Made by a program: the position numbers and the translations under genes. Positions 8,721 through 16,409 of a stretch of DNA of 64,000 nt are shown here, piece by piece. The notes beneath the pieces were generated by a model. It was not told where the DNA came from. It ran no database searches and saw nothing but the letters and a program-made list of their open reading frames with translations. This DNA is from JAFGHJ01 sp964534175 (GTDB lineage Bacteria; Hydrothermota; UBA3072), in assembly GCA_964534175.1 (NCBI GenBank), contig CAZHNS010000003.1, positions 62,001-126,000 of the forward strand. The letters run 5' to 3'. The number at the start of each line of letters is the position of its first letter. Position 1 is the stretch's first letter.

Positions 8721-8955
8721 AGTAATCCTGGTTTTCGTAATGCTTGTGGGTGCCGTTGCTGCCGGTTTTTTTAAAGATTTGTTAAACGCGGTAATCGCTG
8801 CCGGCTTTGTTAGTTTTATTGCGGCGATACTCTTCTATTTTCTTCATGCTCCCGATGTAGCTATGGCTGAAGCTTCTATTGGTGCTGCCTTAACTGTAGC
8901 AATTTTCATAATAGCTATTAAGAAAACAAAAAGATTCGAGGAAGATGATGCGTAA
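8710..8955 (+). CDS. mbxD: DUF4040/MbhD-like subunit (MbxD position)
   Basis: About 81 residues, three helices. The family core AAGFFKDLLNAVIAAGFVS ... APDVAMAEASIGAALTVAIF matches the small subunit equivalent to the C-terminal part of MrpA. I chose the ATG at 8710 because GAAGGGG ends ten bases before it; ATG 8701 is the alternative, and the open frame back to 8611 only reads the MnhG gene in another frame. Confidence 0.88.
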   Translation: MILEVILVFVMLVGAVAAGFFKDLLNAVIAAGFVSFIAAILFYFLHAPDVAMAEASIGAALTVAIFIIAIKKTKRFEEDDA

Positions 8956-9631
8956 GATAATTAGTTTTATTTTAATAACAATAATAGCAGCAGGTATCTT
9001 TTTCTCACTGGAGGAAGTACCTTTTGGAGCCACGAAAAGCAGAGTGAGAGAGTATTATCTTGATAACGGTATAAAACAAACAGGAGCTACAAATATAGTG
9101 ACATCTGTGGTGGTTAATTATCGTGGTTTTGATACTCTCGGAGAAGTAACTGTACTGTTCCTCGCGAGTATTGGTCTTTCCGCGGTTCTTTACAGAAAAA
9201 AAGAAGAGAGAGGAAAAAAGAGAAGAGAGAGCAGTTTGATTTTATATACCGGCTGCAGGTTTTTGTTTCCTCTTATTCTCCTTTTCGGTTCATACATATT
9301 TATTCATGGCCATTTGACTCCCGGAGGAGGTTTTCAGGGAGGAGCTATCATAGCATCCGGGTTTTTGCTAACCATGCTTGGTTGTTGGGGATGGGAAGGA
9401 ATTAACAGGAACAGATTTAAGATAACAGAATCTCTCTCGGGTCTTGCCTTTGTTGTTATAGGTCTTCTTGGATTACTTTACGGAGGGTATTTCCTTTTTA
9501 ATTATCTGCCCAAAGGAATACCTAATCAGCTTTTTAGCGCCGGAATTATTCCTCTTGTGTATATTGCCATAGGATTCAAAGTGGGTTCGGAGATTGCGGG
9601 TATAATAAATGATATGGTGAGGAGCGGGTAA
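8945..9631 (+). CDS. mbxF: MbhE-MnhB fused subunit (MbxF position)
   Basis: 228 residues combining two families. The first about 80 residues (signal-anchor, SRVREYYLDNG, TNIVTSVVVNYRGFDTLGE) match the MbhE piece of MrpA. After a basic loop (KKEERGKKRRESS) comes MnhB with FGSYIFIHGHLTPGGGFQGG near residue 130 and ASG, GLLGLLYGG motifs. The fused arrangement is what archaeal Mbx operons use in place of separate E and F subunits. It overlaps its neighbours by 11 bp upstream and 1 bp downstream. Confidence 0.9.
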   Translation: MMRKIISFILITIIAAGIFFSLEEVPFGATKSRVREYYLDNGIKQTGATNIVTSVVVNYRGFDTLGEVTVLFLASIGLSAVLYRKKEERGKKRRESSLILYTGCRFLFPLILLFGSYIFIHGHLTPGGGFQGGAIIASGFLLTMLGCWGWEGINRNRFKITESLSGLAFVVIGLLGLLYGGYFLFNYLPKGIPNQLFSAGIIPLVYIAIGFKVGSEIAGIINDMVRSG

Positions 9632-9990
9632 TGGAATTCATAGAAAATTATCTGTATTATATCGCATCCTTTGGTTTAATCCTTATAGGTCTTTATATAA
9701 TGCTTATCAAGAAAAATTTGATAAAAATTATTATAGGTCTTTCAATTATAGATACGGGAGTAAATATTTTATTAATTACTATGGGTTATTTAAAAGAAGG
9801 AACCGCTCCTATTTTCTCACGTGAGGGTTTACTGCCTTCAAGGATGGTAGATCCCGTGCCACAGGCACTGGTTCTGACTGCTATTGTGATAGGAGTTGCA
9901 ATTCTTGCGCTTGCATTGACTCTGGCGGTAGTCCTTTACCGTCATTACGGAACTCTCAATGTTAGAAAAATAAGGAATCTTAAATGGTAA
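9631..9990 (+). CDS. mbxG: MrpC/MnhC (NuoK-like) subunit (MbxG position)
   Basis: 119 residues, three membrane helices. The NuoK/MnhC pattern is clear: LIGLYIMLIKKNLIKIIIGLSIIDTGVNILL, then DPVPQALVLTAIVIGVAILALALTL. It contributes a proton/sodium path element beside the antiporter subunits. TAATG overlap with the upstream gene and a 7-bp overlap downstream indicate tight coupling. Confidence 0.93.
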   Translation: MEFIENYLYYIASFGLILIGLYIMLIKKNLIKIIIGLSIIDTGVNILLITMGYLKEGTAPIFSREGLLPSRMVDPVPQALVLTAIVIGVAILALALTLAVVLYRHYGTLNVRKIRNLKW

Positions 9991-11462
9991 ATCCTGTTTT
10001 ACTTATAATTATTCCTTTAGCCGGAGCTTTTGCTATACCGTTATTTGGTTTTATTTCCAAACACATATCAAAATATATTTCTTTAATTTCTACTCTGGTA
10101 ATGGCTGTAATTGTGGGTTTTTTAGTTCCGCAAGTTATAAACAATCCCATAATTGTTTTGATTGGAGGTTTTAAGCCACCTTTTGGTATCAACCTTGTTG
10201 TAAGCCCCTTTTCTCTGTTTTTCGCGGGTGTTATAAGCTTGCTTGGTTTTCTTGTGTCCATTTATGCTATAAAATATATCGATGATGGAGATATCGAAAA
10301 GTATCACCTTTTATTTCTGCTTTTCATAACAGGAGCCACAGGAGTTGTCCTTACAGGTGACATATTTAACTTATTTGTTTTCTTTGAGATACTCTGTATT
10401 TCTTCCTACGCTCTGGTTGCTTATAACAGGGATAGGGATGGAGTGGAAGCCGGTATAAAATACCTCATTCAGGGTTCTGTGGGTTCGTCTTTTATTCTTA
10501 TTGGAATAGCCCTAATTTATGGACTTTGCGGCTCATTGAATATGGCAGATATAGCAAGTCAAATTCATTCCGTAAATTCCCCCTTATTATCTCTTGCGCT
10601 GTTTCTTTTTCTTACAGGTTTTGGAATCGAAGGAGCTATATTTCCACTGAATGCCTGGTTACCCGATGCTCACGCGAGTGCTCCCTCGACTATAAGCGCT
10701 GTACTTTCCGGTTTTGCAATCGAAGTAGGAGTATATGCAGTCGTGCGGTTTGTCTGGACCATATTCGGAGCGTTAAGTATTCTTCATTTTCTTGCAGGAC
10801 TTGGAGTTCTGACACTGCTTGTTGGTGAACTAGCAGCTTTCAGGCAAAATCGTATTAAGCGCATGCTTGCTTATTCATCAATAGGGCAGATAGGTCTTAT
10901 TGTTTTTGCTTTTGGGATAGCTTCTACTGCAGGAGTTAAAGGAGCTTTATTACAAATTGCATCTCATGCAATGGCAAAAGCTTTGCTCTTTTTGGCTGCA
11001 GGTTATATGATATATAGAGCGGGATCTAAGGATATTTCTTCGCTGGAAGGAATGGGGAGAAGAATGCCTTTTACTTCTTTAGCTTTCACGGTAGGAGCTT
11101 TTTCGCTTGTGGGTTTTCCGCCTTTTGTAGGGTTCTCCAGTAAGTTTTTAGTAATAAAAGCTGCATTGGCTGAAGGACAGCTTATATTTACCATTCTTAT
11201 CGGGTTTGTTTTATTAGGCACAATAATCGAAGGATCTTATTTCCTAAAAGTAATTCAAACAATTTATTTTAAAGGGGGAGAAGTTAATTCTAATAAAAGA
11301 ATAGAAGCTCCTATCTGTGCTTTGATTCCCATGGTTATTTTGCTTATGCTAATCGTAGTTGTAGGGGTATATCCAGGCTTAATAAATAGCGTTTTAGACT
11401 CGGCAGCTTCAGGGTTCCTGGATAGAATGCAGTATATTAAGACCGTATTGGTAGGAATATAA
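9984..11462 (+). CDS. mbxH: Antiporter-like MrpD/NuoN-family subunit (MbxH position)
   Basis: 492 residues and about 14 helices (Proton_antipo_M family). The conserved ion-channel features are visible: VFFEILCISSYALVAYN near residue 135 (the key Glu of TM5), a Lys/His-containing middle including WLPDAHASAPSTISAVLSG near residue 225, and AYSSIGQIGLIVFAF. It is one of two antiporter-like subunits in this operon. In Mrp-derived complexes it carries cation/proton translocation coupled to electron flow in the peripheral arm. Confidence 0.93.
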   Translation: MVNPVLLIIIPLAGAFAIPLFGFISKHISKYISLISTLVMAVIVGFLVPQVINNPIIVLIGGFKPPFGINLVVSPFSLFFAGVISLLGFLVSIYAIKYIDDGDIEKYHLLFLLFITGATGVVLTGDIFNLFVFFEILCISSYALVAYNRDRDGVEAGIKYLIQGSVGSSFILIGIALIYGLCGSLNMADIASQIHSVNSPLLSLALFLFLTGFGIEGAIFPLNAWLPDAHASAPSTISAVLSGFAIEVGVYAVVRFVWTIFGALSILHFLAGLGVLTLLVGELAAFRQNRIKRMLAYSSIGQIGLIVFAFGIASTAGVKGALLQIASHAMAKALLFLAAGYMIYRAGSKDISSLEGMGRRMPFTSLAFTVGAFSLVGFPPFVGFSSKFLVIKAALAEGQLIFTILIGFVLLGTIIEGSYFLKVIQTIYFKGGEVNSNKRIEAPICALIPMVILLMLIVVVGVYPGLINSVLDSAASGFLDRMQYIKTVLVGI

Positions 11463-11474
11463 AGGAGTTAAGAG

Positions 11475-13328
11475 ATGCTTTTAGAGGTACTGCTTATAGT
11501 CGCATTTGGGGGAGCGTTTCTGACCTATCTCCTTGGGAAAATTTCTTCCAGATTACGCGATGTATTTGCAGTTCTTGTCTCTTTAGCTTTGGTAGTTATT
11601 ACCTGTTTGCTTTACAACAAGCAACAGCAAATAGTTTACTTTGCATTCTTCGACAACCCTCTTATTCTTAGATCGAATATGCTTTCCTGGTTTTTCGGTA
11701 TTACAATCGTAGGGATTGGTTTTCTGTCGGTAATTTATTCTTTGGGATACATGGGGAAAGAAGAAAAATTGGATTATTATTACTTTATAGTGATACTTAT
11801 TAATGCATCTATGATTGGAACTGTTTTTAGTGGTGACTTTATATCATTTTTTATGTTTTGGGAAATAATGAGTTGGAGTACCTTTCTTTTAATAAGCTAT
11901 AAGGGAGGTAAGGCGTTATCTGCTGGAATGAAGTATATAATTATGTCAATTATTGGGTCCATGACTATGTTAATTGCTATTATTAGTTTATATGTTACCT
12001 GTGGTACTCTGGAATTTTCTTCCCTGGTTTCTCAAGTGGAAATTACTTCAATGAGCTACAATTTATTCCTTCTCATTATGTTTGGGGTTGTCTTTACCAT
12101 TATTAATGCATTCTGGCCACTTCACACCTGGCTTCCTGATGCACATGCGGAAGCCGTGAGTCCCTTTTCATCGATTCTTTCAGCAGTACTTGTAAGAAAG
12201 GGGTTGTATGGACTCTACCTCGTTATGTATATAATATTAGGTTTAAATGTCTTGAATAGGTTGACTTTCGGATTTATAAGTTATAATAATGTGTTCTGCT
12301 TCATTGGTGCGGTGACTATAGTTTTTGCGGCATTTAGTGCTTTTCTTCAGGATGATAGTAAGAGAATTCTTGCCTGGAGTACGGTTGGTCAGGGTGGTTA
12401 TATGATTTTGGGAATTGCGTTTACCACAGCTATTGGGCTTGCTGGAGGTATGTTCCACGTTTTGAATCATTGTATTTATATAGGTTTACTTTTCTTCGTG
12501 GCTGGCGCAGTGGAACGCCAAACCGGAGGGATAAGAGATATAAATAAGTTAGGTGGATTAATTAAAAGAATGCCTGTTACTTTTATTGGAGGCGTGGTGG
12601 GTATATCTGGTTTAATTGGGCTGCCCTTAACCTGTGGTTTTGTTTCCAAATGGTTAATATATAAAGCGTTAATTTTGGGAAACCGTCCATTTTTAGCATT
12701 TGCTGCATTTATGGGAACCTGGGGAACCATTTTGTACGGATATAAATTTATTCATAACATTTTCTTAGGTCAGTTGCCGAAAGAATTCGAAGATGTCAAA
12801 GAAGTTCCCTTTTCAATGAGATTCCCCATAATTTTATTGACAATAGCGGTTATTTTAATTGGCGTTCTTCCCGGCATACCCCTTAAAGTCATAAATATTA
12901 TTAATGTTTCTGCCGGTTTTAAAGCTTTATCGATAAATATATCAGGTGTTATTTCGGAGACGGGTGTGTTAAATACTGTAAATATCTTTACCGCCATTTT
13001 AGCGGCTTTGTTAGTAATTTATTTATTATTCCGTACAGGTGCCGAATCAGAGAGAGTCTCCCAGGAAGATTCTTATGCTGCAGGTTCATATATTCCTGTA
13101 GGGAAATATCATTACACTGTTAAATTTTACGATCCGTTTTCCAGACTTGCGAAACCATGGCTGAAGGATAGGATAGATAATTTTTACGAATGGTTAACCC
13201 GCATAGTGGAGAAAATAGCTGAAAGACAAAGGCGTATTTATACAGGAGATTTAGGTTTTTACCTCGTATACATTGTTCTTTTTCTGGCAGCATTGATTTT
13301 TGTGCGGATTATATGTAGGCAATGGTGA
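11475..13328 (+). CDS. mbxH': Second antiporter-like NuoL-family subunit (MbxH' position)
   Basis: 617 residues. The Proton_antipo_M core shows FMFWEIMSWSTFLLISYKGG (TM5 Glu), WPLHTWLPDAHAEAVSPFSSILSAVLV and WSTVGQGGYMILGIA, with a lateral C-terminal extension and a final hydrophobic anchor. Having two large antiporter-like subunits in tandem distinguishes Mbx-type from simpler Mbh-type operons. It starts 12 bp after the upstream gene, preceded by AAGGAGTTAAGAG as RBS. Confidence 0.93.
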   Translation: MLLEVLLIVAFGGAFLTYLLGKISSRLRDVFAVLVSLALVVITCLLYNKQQQIVYFAFFDNPLILRSNMLSWFFGITIVGIGFLSVIYSLGYMGKEEKLDYYYFIVILINASMIGTVFSGDFISFFMFWEIMSWSTFLLISYKGGKALSAGMKYIIMSIIGSMTMLIAIISLYVTCGTLEFSSLVSQVEITSMSYNLFLLIMFGVVFTIINAFWPLHTWLPDAHAEAVSPFSSILSAVLVRKGLYGLYLVMYIILGLNVLNRLTFGFISYNNVFCFIGAVTIVFAAFSAFLQDDSKRILAWSTVGQGGYMILGIAFTTAIGLAGGMFHVLNHCIYIGLLFFVAGAVERQTGGIRDINKLGGLIKRMPVTFIGGVVGISGLIGLPLTCGFVSKWLIYKALILGNRPFLAFAAFMGTWGTILYGYKFIHNIFLGQLPKEFEDVKEVPFSMRFPIILLTIAVILIGVLPGIPLKVINIINVSAGFKALSINISGVISETGVLNTVNIFTAILAALLVIYLLFRTGAESERVSQEDSYAAGSYIPVGKYHYTVKFYDPFSRLAKPWLKDRIDNFYEWLTRIVEKIAERQRRIYTGDLGFYLVYIVLFLAALIFVRIICRQW

Positions 13329-13332
13329 TATT

Positions 13333-14214
13333 ATGAAGGTTGCTTCGTTTTTCATCTTACCTATTATCGGCTTTACAGTTGGTATATTTTTCATGGGTTT
13401 ATCCAGAAGAATAATGGCTAGGATACATTGGAGATATGGTCCTCCTCTGGTTCAACCACTTCTTGATATCATAAAGCTCTTTCACCAAAGAAGTATATCC
13501 CATGGAGTTATTTTTGAACTTGGTCTTCTTCTTTCCTTAGCCGGGAGTATAGTTACTCTTCTTTTTATTCCTATAGGCAATATATGTGCACTCGATATGT
13601 CTGGAGGACTTCTGGTAATTTTATATCTTATGCTTTTAGCGCCTTTCGGCATAGCTTTATCAGGAGGAGAAGCGGCAAATCCAAACGCGAGTATTGGAAT
13701 TTCCCGAAAGATGCTTTTGGCTTTGAGTTATGAAGTTCCATTTCTTTTAGCTCTTCTGGCGGTTATGATAGAATATAACACGATCTCTATAGTTGAAATA
13801 GTTGAGCTTCAGAGGGCTTCGAGTTGGGGAATTGTTTCTCTACCTTTATCGGCTATAGCTCTTTTCCTTATTTTACCAGCAATGCTCGGCATAAGACCCT
13901 TTGATGTGGTAGGAGCACCGCAGGAGATCGCTTCCGGTCCAAAAGTTGAATATGGCGGTAAATTTTTAGCATTATATAATATTGAACGAGCTTTTCATGA
14001 GTTTATTATTATTGCGCTATTTGTTAATTTGTTCCTTGGGGGGGCTAATGACCCATTCACTTTCTTTCTAAAGATGTTAATAATATTTGTACCTTTTATC
14101 AGTGTTAGTGCTGTTTTTCCAAGATTTAGAATTGAACAAGCAATTCGCTTCTGCTGGAGATTGCCGACTATTTTGGCTCTTATAGGTTTGATTATTGCAA
14201 GTGTGTGGAGGTAA
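13333..14214 (+). CDS. mbxM: NuoH-like membrane anchor subunit (MbxM position)
   Basis: About 293 residues from ATG 13333 (an upstream in-frame start at 13300 would overlap the NuoL-like gene and add unrelated residues). About eight helices. NuoH/EchB signatures: RIHWRYGPPLVQPLLDIIKLF near residue 35, GISRKMLLALSYEVPFLLAL, and RPFDVVGAPQEIASGPKVEYGGKF near residue 195, the cytoplasmic loops that line the quinone/electron-coupling cavity in complex I. It connects the peripheral Fe-S arm to the ion-pumping arm. Confidence 0.93.
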   Translation: MKVASFFILPIIGFTVGIFFMGLSRRIMARIHWRYGPPLVQPLLDIIKLFHQRSISHGVIFELGLLLSLAGSIVTLLFIPIGNICALDMSGGLLVILYLMLLAPFGIALSGGEAANPNASIGISRKMLLALSYEVPFLLALLAVMIEYNTISIVEIVELQRASSWGIVSLPLSAIALFLILPAMLGIRPFDVVGAPQEIASGPKVEYGGKFLALYNIERAFHEFIIIALFVNLFLGGANDPFTFFLKMLIIFVPFISVSAVFPRFRIEQAIRFCWRLPTILALIGLIIASVWR

Positions 14215-14216
14215 AA

Positions 14217-14774
14217 ATGGATAGAAAAGTTGTAAGGAAATGGTTGAAGGATCCAGAAAAAATGGGTAATAAGTATTCTCTCTGGGCTGTTTATTTCTGC
14301 ACGGGCTGTGGAATAATTGAAGTTCCTCCGGTTATAACTTCTCGCTGGGATGCAGAGAGATTTGGCGTTATTCCTGTAGCGACCCCAAGACAGGCAAATT
14401 TGTTTTTAATTACGGGTTATGTCTCTCTGAAAACTTTAAGAGCTATCATAAGGACCTATGAGCAGATGCGAGAGCCAAAATATACAGTAGGGTTTGGTTC
14501 ATGTCCGATAAACGGAGGTATGTACTGGGATTCATACAACACCATCAAACACCTTGATAAATATATACCGATTGATGGTTGGATTGCCGGTTGTATGCCT
14601 AGACCTGAAGCGATATTTATTGCAGTAACGCATCTATGGACTTTGATCGATAAGGGTATGGCAAACGCATACAAAAAGTACAGAAAACAATATAAATATT
14701 ATCGAAGGAATCAGGAAATGGCGCTGGGAAAACTCGAATGGCCACCCCTGTACCCAATAATTGAAGATGAATAA
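14217..14774 (+). CDS. mbxJ: NuoB-like [4Fe-4S] small subunit (MbxJ position)
   Basis: 185 residues from ATG 14217, preceded by GGAGG; a GTG at 14205 overlapping the RBS is less likely. The four cluster ligands are visible: C28 and C31 in YFCTGCGIIE, C96 in GFGSCPINGG and C126 in AGCMPRPEAI. This is the proximal (N2-type) cluster of complex I-like enzymes and Mbh/Mbx complexes. The long basic C-terminus (KKYRKQYKYYRRNQ) follows. It overlaps the NuoC-like gene by eight bases. Confidence 0.94.
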   Translation: MDRKVVRKWLKDPEKMGNKYSLWAVYFCTGCGIIEVPPVITSRWDAERFGVIPVATPRQANLFLITGYVSLKTLRAIIRTYEQMREPKYTVGFGSCPINGGMYWDSYNTIKHLDKYIPIDGWIAGCMPRPEAIFIAVTHLWTLIDKGMANAYKKYRKQYKYYRRNQEMALGKLEWPPLYPIIEDE

Positions 14775-15276
14775 AAAGATAATTACAGAATTAGAAACGA
14801 CGTTTAAAGATATTGAAGTAAATGCTTCTAAGGATACCAGAATGGAAATTTGTGCTCGTGAAGAGCAGATTTTAGCAATTTTGAGATTCATTGCCAATAA
14901 GGGTTATGACCATTTAGCCCTTATCTCCTGTGTGGATTGGATTGAAGAAGAGGAATTTGAATTGGTTTATATAATTACCTCTTACTCGCAGGAAAATAAG
15001 GTATACCTGGATAAGGGAGATATTTTTCTCAAGACAAGAATTGCAAGAGAAAATCCGGAAGCACGAACGGTAATTCCGATTTTTGCCAATGCTGAGCCGT
15101 ATGAACGAGAGATTCATGAGCTCTTCGGAGTGAAGTTTAACGGTCATCCAAGATTAACACATCTTCTGTTAGAAAGAGATTATGAAATACCCCCATTCAG
15201 GAAAGATTTTGATACAAGAAAGTATGTTAAGGAAGTTTTTGATTCAATTCCTGCAATCACAGAGGAGGAAGAGTGA
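14767..15276 (+). CDS. mbxK: NuoC-like 30-kDa subunit (MbxK position)
   Basis: 169 residues. The 30-kDa-subunit signature is EREIHELFGVKFNGHPRLTHLLLERDYEIPPFRKDF near residue 120 onward. It is a structural subunit of the peripheral arm that packs against the NuoD-like protein. The ATG at 14767 lies inside the end of the NuoB-like gene, and the stop overlaps the GTG start of the next gene (GTGA). Confidence 0.93.
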   Translation: MNKKIITELETTFKDIEVNASKDTRMEICAREEQILAILRFIANKGYDHLALISCVDWIEEEEFELVYIITSYSQENKVYLDKGDIFLKTRIARENPEARTVIPIFANAEPYEREIHELFGVKFNGHPRLTHLLLERDYEIPPFRKDFDTRKYVKEVFDSIPAITEEEE

Positions 15277-16370
15277 GAGAAGTTGAACTCTATTTTGGTC
15301 CGCAGCACCTCGGGATGGTAGGAAATTTTAGTATAACGTTGAAGGTAGAGGGAGATCGTATTTTAGAAGCTACTGCGAATCCGGGATTTCTTCATCGTGG
15401 ATTTGAGAAGTTGATGGAATGTCGAACCTGGATACAAAATTTTCCCATGGTTTGTAGAATAAACGTTGTAGAGCCTGATCATATGGAAATGGTGTATGCA
15501 ATGGGAGTGGAGAAATTAGCAAATATAGAAGTGCCGGAAAGGGCGCAGTGGATAAGAAGTATATACCTTGAACTTGCTAGAGTTGGTTCGCATCTTTTTG
15601 GTTTGTGGGCTTATTCCAATATGTTGGGTTTTGATACTGTTGCTCAGTGGGCGATGTACCATAGAGACCTGATTCTGGATCTTTTCGAGGAATTAACAGG
15701 CGGGAGGGTATATCATATTTATATCTGGCCTGGTGGGGTAAGACGTGACTTTCCGAAGGGTTTTACAGATAAAGTCGTAGAGACTTTACATTCAATAGGG
15801 AAGTGTGTTCCCGATTATAACGATACATTTTTCAAAAATCCGCTGTTTTATGAGAGAACTCATGATATAGGAAAAGTAACGAGAGAAGAAGCAGAGAAAT
15901 GGGGAGGAGTAGGACAGGTATTAAGAGCTACAGGAAAGTCCTTTGATATAAGGAAGGTGGAGTCCTATGCAGCTTATGATAAAGTGGATTTTAACATACC
16001 CACAAGAGAAGACGGAGACGCGTATTCGAGGATTATGGTGATAAGAGATGAAATGATAGAATCCGTTCATTTGATTTTTAAACTAATTGAAGGATTACCG
16101 AAGGGAGAAGTTTATAACAAAGTACCCAATCCTTTTAAGTGGAATATCGAAGAAGGTGAATCTTATGTAAGAGTTGAATCTTCGAGAGGAGAATTAGGGC
16201 TTTATCTGGTAAGTGATGGCGGAGATAAACCTTATAGAGTCCATTTTAGAACGCCTTCTTATTCTCATGGTCTAACAATATTAGAGAAAGTCTTAGAAGG
16301 CGCTAATATCTCGGATGTAGGAAATATCATGATTAGTATGTACGTTGTCGCTCCTGAGATAGATAGATGA
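15273..16370 (+). CDS. mbxL: NuoD-like/hydrogenase-large-subunit-like protein without Ni ligands (MbxL position)
   Basis: 365 residues, GTG start after GAGGAGG. Family features: FGPQHLGMVGNF at the start, NPGFLHRGFEKLMECRTW near 36-53, ARVGSHLFGLW, and a C-terminal MISMYVVAPEIDR. In [NiFe] hydrogenases both ends carry CxxC. Here the N-terminal motif is VCRIN (C61 kept, second Cys replaced by N64) and the C-terminal pair is absent (VVAPEIDR), so no NiFe site can form. It is therefore an Mbx/complex I-type large subunit, not a hydrogenase. Confidence 0.92.
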   Translation: MREVELYFGPQHLGMVGNFSITLKVEGDRILEATANPGFLHRGFEKLMECRTWIQNFPMVCRINVVEPDHMEMVYAMGVEKLANIEVPERAQWIRSIYLELARVGSHLFGLWAYSNMLGFDTVAQWAMYHRDLILDLFEELTGGRVYHIYIWPGGVRRDFPKGFTDKVVETLHSIGKCVPDYNDTFFKNPLFYERTHDIGKVTREEAEKWGGVGQVLRATGKSFDIRKVESYAAYDKVDFNIPTREDGDAYSRIMVIRDEMIESVHLIFKLIEGLPKGEVYNKVPNPFKWNIEEGESYVRVESSRGELGLYLVSDGGDKPYRVHFRTPSYSHGLTILEKVLEGANISDVGNIMISMYVVAPEIDR

Positions 16371-16409
16371 GAAAAATGAGTAATTTAAATTTAGGTGAGG
16401 TTTACAGAA

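Noticed and set aside
12450..12465. TGTTCCACGTTTTGAA resembling the left half of a parS site
   Set aside because: Only the left half matches; the right half is unrelated and the site lies inside the NuoL-like coding sequence.
7610..13328. Stand-alone Mrp Na+/H+ antiporter operon
   Set aside because: The genes continue without a break into NuoH/B/C/D/I-like subunits, so the antiporter genes are the membrane arm of a larger redox complex.
13333..16370. Energy-converting [NiFe] hydrogenase (Mbh/Ech)
   Set aside because: The large subunit lacks the CxxC pairs needed to bind nickel at both ends.
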